A stretch of DNA of 5,518 nt, taken from positions 1-5,518 of the forward strand of contig DDIL01000166.1 in NCBI GenBank assembly GCA_002338515.1, written 5' to 3'. The stretch's first letter is position 1, and each line of letters opens with the position of its first letter. The notes beneath the pieces are model-generated. The model did not search any database. It saw nothing but the letters and a program-made list of their open reading frames with translations, and had not been told where the DNA came from. Below are positions 1 to 4,689 of the stretch, one piece after another. The stretch comes from Glaciecola sp. UBA1851 (GTDB lineage: Bacteria > Pseudomonadota > Gammaproteobacteria > Enterobacterales > Alteromonadaceae). The translations under genes were made by a program, and so were the position numbers.

Positions 1-25
1 AAAACCCGCCTTATGGCGGGTTTTT
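1..25. terminator. Bidirectional rho-independent terminator
   Basis: A perfect 10-bp stem (arms AAAACCCGCC and GGCGGGTTTT) closes a four-base TTAT loop. It is followed on the plus strand by a T-rich tail and is flanked by A residues that give a U tract on the minus strand. It lies 15 bp past the stop codon of the minus-strand ATP-grasp gene, so it should end that transcript. It probably also ends a plus-strand gene lying left of the window, which cannot be seen. Confidence 0.9.
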
Positions 26-39
26 ATTTCAAGCAGTAT

Positions 40-1014
40 CTATTCTACAAGCTTGAGCTTTTCACCTAAAAATTTTGCTAACTCAAGCATTGCATATTTA
101 TTAACAGCTAACTCAGCATCTGAATTGTAGTTAGTGTTTGTATTGACATCGTATGTATAAATATTTCCATTTTCATCAATAATGTTCTCTATTCCTGCTA
201 TTTGAATATTATTTGCTTCTAAAAAATTTTCATATGATTCAATAAACTCAGGATGGTAGTTACTTAATATTTGAAATTTAGGCCCTTTGACGGAAGCAGT
301 ATTTAATTTGTCTACGTTACCTTCAAGTTGGTTTGTAGATGCCGGGCATATTATATCTTCAATCGTGCAGGCATCTGCTGGGCATAGCTCAAATCCTTCA
401 CTTGTATCTACTTTAACAGCGTAAAAGAACTTACCATTAATAAATTCATGGCGAATAATAAATGGTTCGGGCGATTTTATATATTCTTGTATTAGTGTAA
501 TCCCGTCTACTGGTTGATCAAACTCATTACCATCCAAATATCTTTCTAATGCGTCAATCGTTTCAAATAAAAATACGCCTTGCCCTTTGCCCGCGCAGTT
601 GTGTTTAGTAATGAATGGTAATTTACCCAGTTGATATGCACTTTTAAGGATATTTTCTTTCCCTATTGCCGCTATCGTTTTTGGTGTGTTAATACCAAAT
701 TTATTAAGTTCAAGATATTGCTTAATTTTACTAACCTCTAGCTCTAAAGCCCTCGAACCGTTAATAATTAATCTATTGCGGCTTTCTAACCATGAAAGCG
801 TTGATGAAGTAAAATGGGGAGCATATTGGTGGTTACGAGTATGTGAGGAGGCACTGACTCGATTGTAGAAAACACCTTTAGGTGGAACGGAGGTTAAATC
901 TAAGGCTCCCTCATCTAGGTGCCACAATTCATATGGAAGCGAGAGCTCATCTAGCCTGAATTTAAGATGCTGAGTCCATTCATTATTTTCATGCAGAACA
1001 TAAATTTTATTCAT
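40..1014 (-). CDS. RimK-like ATP-grasp ligase, substrate unknown
   Basis: This 324-aa protein belongs to the ATP-grasp superfamily and resembles the RimK/alpha-L-glutamate ligase homologues. Such enzymes use ATP to form an acyl-phosphate and join a carboxylate to an amine or thiol. Seen in the sequence: an N-terminal pre-ATP-grasp domain (about 1-95) with a YNRVSASSHTRNHQYAP stretch; a conserved NGSRALELEVSKIKQY segment (85-100) leading into the ATP-grasp fold; the nucleotide-binding lysine region FITKHNCAGKGQG (135-146); a hinge LIQEYI (174-179); and a C-terminal metal-binding strand ending DVNTN (289-293), where RimK proteins usually have E-x-N. A three-cysteine stretch CPADAC plus C223 (211-223) sits in the lid region and looks like a subfamily feature. 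No signal peptide or membrane segment is seen, so it is probably cytoplasmic. The ATG at 1014 has GGAAG eight bases upstream, and an in-frame TAA lies just before the ATG. The gene is alone on its strand with no partner gene to indicate a substrate. Family assignment is firm; function is not. Confidence 0.88.
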   Translation of the reverse strand: MNKIYVLHENNEWTQHLKFRLDELSLPYELWHLDEGALDLTSVPPKGVFYNRVSASSHTRNHQYAPHFTSSTLSWLESRNRLIINGSRALELEVSKIKQYLELNKFGINTPKTIAAIGKENILKSAYQLGKLPFITKHNCAGKGQGVFLFETIDALERYLDGNEFDQPVDGITLIQEYIKSPEPFIIRHEFINGKFFYAVKVDTSEGFELCPADACTIEDIICPASTNQLEGNVDKLNTASVKGPKFQILSNYHPEFIESYENFLEANNIQIAGIENIIDENGNIYTYDVNTNTNYNSDAELAVNKYAMLELAKFLGEKLKLVE

Positions 1015-1022
1015 TTACTTTA

Positions 1023-1027
1023 CTTCC
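1023..1027 (-). promoter_or_regulatory. Shine-Dalgarno of the ATP-grasp gene
   Basis: GGAAG on the minus strand is eight bases ahead of the ATG at 1014. The next ATG upstream in the same frame is followed by TAA before reaching 1014, so this site fixes the start. Confidence 0.6.
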
Positions 1028-1044
1028 ATGAGTTGTATTTTATT

Positions 1045-1075
1045 ATTTTAAGATGGTGGTGTATGACACCGTCAA
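1045..1075 (-). promoter_or_regulatory. Candidate promoter of the ATP-grasp gene with a dyad in the spacer
   Basis: On the minus strand a TTGACG (complement of 1070-1075) and a TAAAAT (complement of 1045-1050) are each five of six to the sigma-70 consensus, but their spacing is long at 19 bp. The dyad GGTGT-ATG-ACACC (1058-1070) lies across the spacer. A long spacer containing a dyad recalls MerR-type promoters, but the dyad is not centred in the spacer and is short, so this is only a weak suggestion. Confidence 0.3.
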
Positions 1076-1134
1076 TAGTTGGTAGATTAATAATTAACAT
1101 TCTATTTTTCAATTAAGTTTATTCTTATAATTTT

Positions 1135-1153
1135 TATGGATAATTATTCCATA
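1135..1153. repeat. Inverted repeat in the divergent intergenic region
   Basis: TATGGA and TCCATA form a perfect six-base inverted repeat separated by seven AT bases. It lies between the divergently transcribed ATP-grasp and thioredoxin-like genes, where an operator could act on either. The sequence is AT-rich, so chance is a real alternative. Confidence 0.35.
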
Positions 1154-1215
1154 CGGGTTACTATAGTTTTACGTTACAAATAATGACTGATTTAACCAAT
1201 TTTCCAAGATGTATG

Positions 1216-1243
1216 TTGATTAAGCTTTTGAAACTTTTATAGA
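1216..1243 (+). promoter_or_regulatory. Weak candidate promoter of the thioredoxin-like gene
   Basis: TTGATT (1216-1221) and TATAGA (1238-1243) are separated by 16 bp and each matches four of six consensus bases. The predicted transcript start near 1250 would place a small hairpin (GTCTA at 1253-1257 with TAGAC at 1262-1266) at the beginning of a leader of about 36 bases. Confidence 0.25.
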
Positions 1244-1285
1244 AATTTCTTGGTCTACTATTAGACTTAAGCCAGCGAAAAGCAT

Positions 1286-1861
1286 ATGACCAAAAATATT
1301 AACAATAAGTATCGTGAAACAAAAAGCTTTTCATCAAAGGTTAAGAAGCTTTTCATATCCACAGTGCATCATAAATATTTCAATTATGTCAGAGATATTA
1401 TTATTCTTGCGATAGTGCTTATTGGTGTTATGGCGTGGCAGTCAAAAGATATGCTGTCTGTTGATGGTAATACAATTGTAAAGCAACGAAATTTGGTTAC
1501 GCTAGATGGAAAAGTGTCACCGTTATTATCCGACACAAAGCCAAATCTAATTTATTTTTTTGCACCTTGGTGCACTATATGTGATTTTAGTATAGATAAT
1601 CTTTCCTATTTAAATTCCGAAAAAGTAAATGTGGTGGTGGTGGCGTTAGATTATAAAAGCATTGAAGAAGTGTCAGAGTTTGTGCAGAAGAATAGTGTTT
1701 CTGCGCCTATATTTCTTGGTGACGAGTCTATGAAAGAAGAGTTTTTAATTAGAGGTTATCCTAGTTATTATATGTTAAATGAGAATAATGAAGTTGTCTC
1801 TCGTTCTTACGGTTATTCGACTGCTGTTGGTTTAAAATTACGTGAAATGTTTGGAAGTTAA
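1286..1861 (+). CDS. Membrane-anchored thioredoxin-fold (TlpA/redoxin-like) protein
   Basis: This 191-aa protein is a thiol-disulfide oxidoreductase of the TlpA/redoxin group, expected to reduce or exchange disulfides in the periplasm while tethered to the inner membrane. Seen in the sequence: a basic N-terminal cytoplasmic tail of about 35 residues, one membrane helix (about 37-51, RDIIILAIVLIGVMAW), then a thioredoxin fold with the active site FFAPWCTIC (Cys96 and Cys99), a following helix, and the conserved cis-proline loop RGYPSYY (Pro159). The WCTIC site differs from the WCGPC of thioredoxin and the WCxxC variants of cytochrome-maturation CcmG. The positive-inside tail and the lack of a signal-peptidase site argue for an anchored rather than secreted form. 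The ATG at 1286 has only a poor ribosome-binding sequence (GCGAAAAG); no better in-frame start keeps the anchor. It is monocistronic, converging on the DUF2721 gene 31 bp away. No ccm, dsbD or copper-resistance gene is nearby to reveal the partner. Confidence 0.85.
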   Translation: MTKNINNKYRETKSFSSKVKKLFISTVHHKYFNYVRDIIILAIVLIGVMAWQSKDMLSVDGNTIVKQRNLVTLDGKVSPLLSDTKPNLIYFFAPWCTICDFSIDNLSYLNSEKVNVVVVALDYKSIEEVSEFVQKNSVSAPIFLGDESMKEEFLIRGYPSYYMLNENNEVVSRSYGYSTAVGLKLREMFGS

Positions 1862-1892
1862 ATTTAATTCAATATTAAAAAGTACTTATCCT

Positions 1893-2327
1893 CTAAGTCT
1901 TAGACTTACTTTCGTTTACCCTCAATGTTCTTGTCGCAATACTCACTTCTATAAAAAAACAAATGAGCCCGCAACTTAGCAGCGCTAATGTTGAAACAAA
2001 GCTCACAACAATATAATTCCCCAATGACTCATGAAAGTAGCCTTCAATCATAATTAGCATAATATTCATGCATACCATAATAGTTGCACCACATAAGAAG
2101 TTAATCGCCCAATTTGCGTATCTCATTCGTTTAGCCAAAAACTTAAGTTCATATTTACGCTTATGTTGAAAATTTTCTGACTCAGGTGAATCAAACCATC
2201 TAACTCTATCGACAACCCTAGTTAATCGTGTAGTTAGTGCATTTAAGAGTGTACCTATACCAACAATTAAAAACACAGGTGTAAGTGATTGTTGTATAAG
2301 TAAAATAGCATTAACCGAGTCAGACAA
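1893..2327 (-). CDS. DUF2721 family membrane protein, TTG start
   Basis: This 144-aa protein matches the DUF2721 family of small inner-membrane proteins, whose function is not established. Seen in the sequence: a first helix (about 8-29) ending in TPVFLIVGIGTLLNAL, then the family signature LTTRLTRVVDRVR (31-43), a charged cytoplasmic linker (about 44-68), and two further helices (about 71-95 and 103-128) before a basic tail. Length is normal for the family. The start codon is TTG at 2327, not ATG: a GGAG lies seven bases upstream, no in-frame ATG occurs before the second helix, and starting here gives the complete first helix. The overlapping ATG at 2340 is in another frame and closes after six codons. 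The gene faces the thioredoxin-like gene tail to tail with no clear terminator between them. Confidence 0.88.
   Translation of the reverse strand: MSDSVNAILLIQQSLTPVFLIVGIGTLLNALTTRLTRVVDRVRWFDSPESENFQHKRKYELKFLAKRMRYANWAINFLCGATIMVCMNIMLIMIEGYFHESLGNYIVVSFVSTLALLSCGLICFFIEVSIATRTLRVNESKSKT
1894..1908. repeat. Short hairpin at the convergent gene ends
   Basis: TAAGTC and GACTTA form a perfect six-base inverted repeat around TTA, overlapping the last codons and stop of the DUF2721 gene. It has no T tract and is not GC-rich, so it is at best a weak contribution to 3'-end formation. Confidence 0.3.
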
Positions 2328-2334
2328 ATGTTTT

Positions 2335-2338
2335 CTCC
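2335..2338 (-). promoter_or_regulatory. Shine-Dalgarno that fixes the TTG start of the DUF2721 gene
   Basis: GGAG on the minus strand lies seven bases ahead of the TTG at 2327. This spacing, together with the intact first membrane helix that results, supports TTG as the true start. Confidence 0.75.
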
Positions 2339-2356
2339 ATTGCTAATAATAAGTCT

Positions 2357-2385
2357 AGTAAAGGACTTTATTGTTATTTTGTCAT
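2357..2385 (-). promoter_or_regulatory. Candidate promoter of the DUF2721 gene
   Basis: Minus-strand ATGACA (complement of 2380-2385, five of six) and TTTACT (complement of 2357-2362, four of six) are 17 bp apart. They predict a transcript start near 2350, about 22 bases before the TTG codon and just before its Shine-Dalgarno sequence. Confidence 0.4.
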
Positions 2386-2510
2386 AAATAGATGGTTTAT
2401 GAACAATTTAATTCAGAAATCGCATTTAATTTTCTACTTTTACATATTCTTCGGCAGAAAAAACAATATAAGCAAAATCATTCACTTATAAAATTTAGCT
2501 ATATTAAGTA

Positions 2511-2540
2511 TTGAAAACTGGCTGTACCAGTTGCTATTAT
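2511..2540 (+). promoter_or_regulatory. Sigma-70-type promoter of the 61-aa gene
   Basis: TTGAAA (2511-2516) and TATTAT (2535-2540) each match five of six consensus bases with an 18-bp spacer, the best such pair in the window on the plus strand. The predicted start near 2547 gives a leader of about 88 bases before the ATG at 2635. A perfect dyad fills the spacer, so a bound protein would be expected to block RNA polymerase. Confidence 0.55.
2516..2532. promoter_or_regulatory. Candidate operator, 17-bp perfect dyad (FadR/GntR-like)
   Basis: AACTGG and CCAGTT form perfect six-base arms around a five-base centre CTGTA. The dyad lies between the -35 and -10 elements of the 61-aa gene promoter, the classical place for a repressor. 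Its length and outer bases resemble the FadR fatty-acid regulator site as I remember it from enterobacteria (CTGG and ACCAG half-sites in a 17-bp palindrome). The centre here lacks the usual TC/GA pair, so the link to FadR or another GntR-type protein is inference. A LexA box is less likely because the CTG-to-CAG spacing is seven rather than ten. Confidence 0.45.
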
Positions 2541-2545
2541 CAAAG

Positions 2546-2561
2546 CGTCAAAAAATTGACG
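2546..2561 (+). repeat. Hairpin at the predicted 5' end of the 61-aa gene transcript
   Basis: CGTCAA and TTGACG form a perfect six-base stem with a four-A loop, starting almost exactly where the promoter predicts transcription to begin. It could be a 5' stem protecting the mRNA or a second protein-binding dyad. No T tract follows directly, so it is not a normal terminator. Confidence 0.4.
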
Positions 2562-2600
2562 GGCTGTTTTAAGGAATAAAAATAGCGTTTTTAATCATCT

Positions 2601-2608
2601 AAGGAGGG
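2601..2608 (+). promoter_or_regulatory. Strong but displaced Shine-Dalgarno sequence
   Basis: AAGGAGGG is near-perfect for ribosome binding, yet the first ATG, at 2635, is 26 bases away and no ATG, GTG or TTG lies between. In the same frame, ATA codons occur at 2611 and 2614, the latter five bases from the element. The weaker AGGGA at 2622-2626, eight bases before the ATG, may be what is really used. Confidence 0.5.
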
Positions 2609-2634
2609 CAATAATAACAACAGGGATATATACA

Positions 2635-2820
2635 ATGAAGTTATCTCAAATAGCATTTAGATTCACTTTTCTTGCGTTAGCTATTATTTACTTGTCAGCA
2701 ATATCTGAGTTTATCAATCCAAACTTACTTAACTTTGACTTAAATATACGATATGACGTCACCGCCATTACTATTTTAGTTATTAGTTTTGTTTATATAT
2801 TTATGAAACGGTCTAGATAA
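2635..2820 (+). CDS. Small two-helix membrane protein, unknown
   Basis: I do not recognise this 61-aa protein. It has two predicted membrane helices (about 6-25 and 42-57), a short loop between them with a NPNLLNFDLNIRYD stretch, and a basic end KRSR, which suggests both termini are cytoplasmic. Support for it being real comes from its own well-formed promoter, the leader with regulatory-looking elements, and normal hydrophobic segments; nothing else explains these. The ATG at 2635 has only AGGGA close by, while a strong Shine-Dalgarno lies 26 bases upstream. If an ATA at 2614 were used, seven residues would be added. The CNNM-type gene begins 65 bp downstream on the same strand with no terminator between, so the two may be cotranscribed. 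Small size means some chance that it is not translated. Confidence 0.6.
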   Translation: MKLSQIAFRFTFLALAIIYLSAISEFINPNLLNFDLNIRYDVTAITILVISFVYIFMKRSR

Positions 2821-2885
2821 TACGAGTGCTAAATTCGTAAATAGTGATAACATTACTAATAACTAAAAATTAGATTTATTGTTAA

Positions 2886-3956
2886 ATGCTTTTATTACTT
2901 ATTTACGTTTCTGTTGCCTTAGGGTTTAGTTTTGTTTGTTCGATTGCTGAAGCCGTCATTCTTAGTGTTTCGCAAGCTTATATCTCTTTATTAGAGAAAG
3001 AGAAAAAACCATCAGGTAAGTTACTAAACAAACTTACTACAGATATTAATAAGCCCTTGTCTGCAATATTAACACTTAATACCATTGCTCATACTATGGG
3101 AGCCGCGGGAGCCGGTGCGCAAGCCGCAAGAGTATTTGGTGATGCCTACTTAGGTTTAATATCTGCCGTATTAACTTTTCTTATATTAGTCTTTTCAGAA
3201 ATTATTCCAAAAACGCTGGGTGCGACTTACTGGAAAGTGTTAGCGCCAGTTACAGCGTATTTTCTAAAATATCTTATTCTTGCTCTTTATCCATTTGTAT
3301 TAATGTCGCAAAAGCTAACCAGTGGCTTTACCGAAGAAAGCCCATTAAAAGGGTTAAGTAGAAGTGAGTTGCTCGCTATGGCCGAGTTATCAGGCAAGGA
3401 AGGTCAATTGGCGCAACAAGAAGCGTTATTTTTACAAAACCTACTTTCTTTGCATGAACGTAAAATAAAAGATGCGATGACACATAGAACCGTTGTTTTT
3501 TCATTACCAGAAACGTTAACGGTAGCTGAGTTTGTAGAAAACCATTCAAATACAGCTTTTTCAAGAATTCCAGTATATGAAAATCAAGAAAGTGAAAGCA
3601 TAACTGGCTACATTATGAAAACGGAAATTCTTTTGGCTATGGCAAATGGTGGAAAAGATAAGAAGCTAGCGGAGTTTGCAAGCCCGCTTGTTACGTTATT
3701 GGGCGATATGCCTCTTTCTACGACATTCGATCATTTTCTAAATTCTCGTGTGCATATGTTATTAGTTGTTGACGAGTACGGTGGCTTAGAAGGGATCCTC
3801 ACATTAGAAGACTTACTTGAAAGCTTGCTAGGTATCGAAATTGTTGATGAGCAAGATACGACAGTTAGTATGAAAAAACTTGCTAAAATAATGTGGAAAC
3901 GAAGAGAAAAACGTATGGTAGAGCAATACAACGCCCCTGATAGTTCTAAAAAATAG
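2886..3956 (+). CDS. CNNM (DUF21) and CBS-pair membrane protein, short form
   Basis: This 356-aa protein belongs to the CNNM/CorB-CorC group often annotated as hemolysin-like, linked in other members to magnesium or cobalt efflux and divalent-cation handling. Seen in the sequence: a DUF21 membrane domain (about 1-145) with SIAEA (19-23), PLSAILTLNTIAHTMGAAGAG (57-77), the FSEIIPKTLGA motif (103-113) and a last helix at 117-142; a linker helix; then two CBS motifs (about 194-250 and 265-318), the second containing VVDEYGGLEGILTLEDL. CBS pairs bind adenine nucleotides in this family. The C-terminal transporter-associated (CorC_HlyC) domain present in forms of about 420-440 aa is absent; the protein ends in a basic tail. 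The ATG at 2886 directly follows an in-frame TAA, so it is the earliest start, but no Shine-Dalgarno precedes it. Transported ion is not shown by the sequence. Confidence 0.9.
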   Translation: MLLLLIYVSVALGFSFVCSIAEAVILSVSQAYISLLEKEKKPSGKLLNKLTTDINKPLSAILTLNTIAHTMGAAGAGAQAARVFGDAYLGLISAVLTFLILVFSEIIPKTLGATYWKVLAPVTAYFLKYLILALYPFVLMSQKLTSGFTEESPLKGLSRSELLAMAELSGKEGQLAQQEALFLQNLLSLHERKIKDAMTHRTVVFSLPETLTVAEFVENHSNTAFSRIPVYENQESESITGYIMKTEILLAMANGGKDKKLAEFASPLVTLLGDMPLSTTFDHFLNSRVHMLLVVDEYGGLEGILTLEDLLESLLGIEIVDEQDTTVSMKKLAKIMWKRREKRMVEQYNAPDSSKK

Positions 3957-4002
3957 AAAAAATAATCCAATTTATAGCAATTTTCTTTTTAATATTTGAA
4001 TG

Positions 4003-4008
4003 TATAGT
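4003..4008 (+). promoter_or_regulatory. Possible -10 element of the DoxX gene
   Basis: TATAGT matches five of six bases of the -10 consensus and sits 70 bases before the DoxX start, in the 122-bp gap after the CNNM-type gene. No convincing -35 hexamer lies at the right distance, so this is tentative. Confidence 0.25.
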
Positions 4009-4067
4009 TTAAATCAACGGTAACGCAGTGAGTTATCAAATTTAATTTAAACATGACCAAATTTATT

Positions 4068-4073
4068 AAGGAA
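4068..4073 (+). promoter_or_regulatory. Shine-Dalgarno of the DoxX gene
   Basis: AAGGAA lies five bases ahead of the ATG at 4079 and is the best-placed ribosome-binding site on the plus strand of the window. Confidence 0.75.
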
Positions 4074-4078
4074 ATAAC

Positions 4079-4570
4079 ATGAAAACTATAATCAATCAGC
4101 TATTTGTTAACAATCAATCTATCGCTCCGTTGGTACTTCGTATTGCTGCTGGTATTATTTTTGTTGCATATGGTGCGCAAAAATTATTTGGTGCATTTGG
4201 TGGTTATGGCCTGGAAGGTACCGGCCAATGGATGGAGTCTATAGGATTAACTCCAGGATATTTAATGGCGCTGGCTGCCGGTAGTGCAGAGTTTTTCGGT
4301 GGTTTATTATTGATTGTTGGGCTGTTTACTCGCCCAACCGCAATCGTATTAGCATTCACTATGTTTATGGCTATTGTTACAGTCCATCTGCCTAACGGTT
4401 TATTTATGGCGAATAATGGTTATGCATTTGGCCTGTCATTACTCGCAATATCACTATCGGTTGCCTTTTCTGGAGCAGGTAGGCTTTCGTTTGATAATAT
4501 AATTAGCTCAAAGCTTGCGCATACCCACAACACTCATATTGAAAAAACCGTTAACCAAGTAATCGCTTAA
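4079..4570 (+). CDS. DoxX family membrane protein
   Basis: This 163-aa protein is a member of the DoxX/YphA-type family of four-helix inner-membrane proteins. Some relatives are tied to quinone or thiosulfate redox chemistry, but most, like this one, have no proven reaction. Seen in the sequence: four hydrophobic segments (about 14-33, 62-82, 87-105 and 114-133), the first containing the family pattern RIAAGIIFVAYGAQKLFG (21-38), the second AEFFGGLLLIVGLFTRP (70-86), and a histidine at the end of the third (H103, TVHLPNG). The tail after the last helix is unusually rich in histidine and polar residues (HTHNTH, 148-153), which could bind metal but may be just a flexible end. A good Shine-Dalgarno fixes the start. 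It is a single gene in its own transcription unit, converging on the unknown minus-strand gene. Confidence 0.9.
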   Translation: MKTIINQLFVNNQSIAPLVLRIAAGIIFVAYGAQKLFGAFGGYGLEGTGQWMESIGLTPGYLMALAAGSAEFFGGLLLIVGLFTRPTAIVLAFTMFMAIVTVHLPNGLFMANNGYAFGLSLLAISLSVAFSGAGRLSFDNIISSKLAHTHNTHIEKTVNQVIA

Positions 4571-4639
4571 GTTTTAAGGAAACAATTTTTTACTTGTATA
4601 AAACTTTAAGAACAGTACTTTTTTATAACGAAAACAAAA

Positions 4640-4664
4640 AAACGCCTCAAAATATGAGGCGTTT
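4640..4664. terminator. Bidirectional terminator between convergent genes
   Basis: A perfect 10-bp stem (arms AAACGCCTCA and TGAGGCGTTT) closes an AAATA loop. The minus strand is followed by a long T-rich tail (complement of the A run at 4631-4640), so it ends the 156-aa gene strongly. On the plus strand the tail is shorter (TTTATGTTT), but it should also stop DoxX transcription about 70 bp after that gene's stop. Confidence 0.9.
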
Positions 4665-4689
4665 ATGTTTCAGTGAAATATATATTGTT

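Larger units (their letters stand above)
2328..2634. other. 307-bp divergent intergenic region
   Basis: This stretch separates the minus-strand DUF2721 gene from the plus-strand 61-aa gene. It holds a candidate promoter for each direction, a 17-bp dyad inside the plus-strand promoter, a hairpin at the predicted transcript start, and an unusually placed Shine-Dalgarno sequence, all entered separately. The middle part (about 2400-2500) is AT-rich and I see no coding potential or known riboswitch in it. Confidence 0.7.

Noticed and set aside
686..868. Plus-strand 60-codon frame inside the ATP-grasp gene
   Set aside because: It lies entirely antisense to a well-supported enzyme gene whose conserved motifs span this region, and its product resembles nothing.
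1261..1908. Shared nine-base TTAGACTTA at 1261-1269 and 1900-1908 as direct repeats flanking the thioredoxin-like gene
   Set aside because: Nine AT-rich bases without other repeat structure or transposase are compatible with chance, and the gene's composition does not differ from its neighbours.
2516..2532. LexA (SOS) box
   Set aside because: The CTG and CAG triplets are seven bases apart, whereas the gammaproteobacterial LexA site needs about ten, and no SOS gene is adjacent.
2500..2634. Metabolite riboswitch in the leader of the 61-aa gene
   Set aside because: I could not match the conserved cores of the common classes (TPP, FMN, cobalamin, c-di-GMP, glycine, Mg), and the structured part is one short hairpin.
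3376..3564. Minus-strand 62-codon frame inside the CNNM-type gene
   Set aside because: It is antisense to the conserved CBS region and has no ribosome site or plausible product.
3731..3970. Minus-strand 79-codon frame across the end of the CNNM-type gene
   Set aside because: It is mostly antisense to the second CBS motif; its serine-rich product is what the complement of that sequence gives by chance.
4566..4610. Long AT-rich inverted repeat after the DoxX stop codon (AAGTTTTA with TAAAACTT) as a terminator
   Set aside because: The loop is about 22 bases, the stem has almost no GC pairs and no T tract follows directly; the strong hairpin at 4640-4664 is a better explanation.
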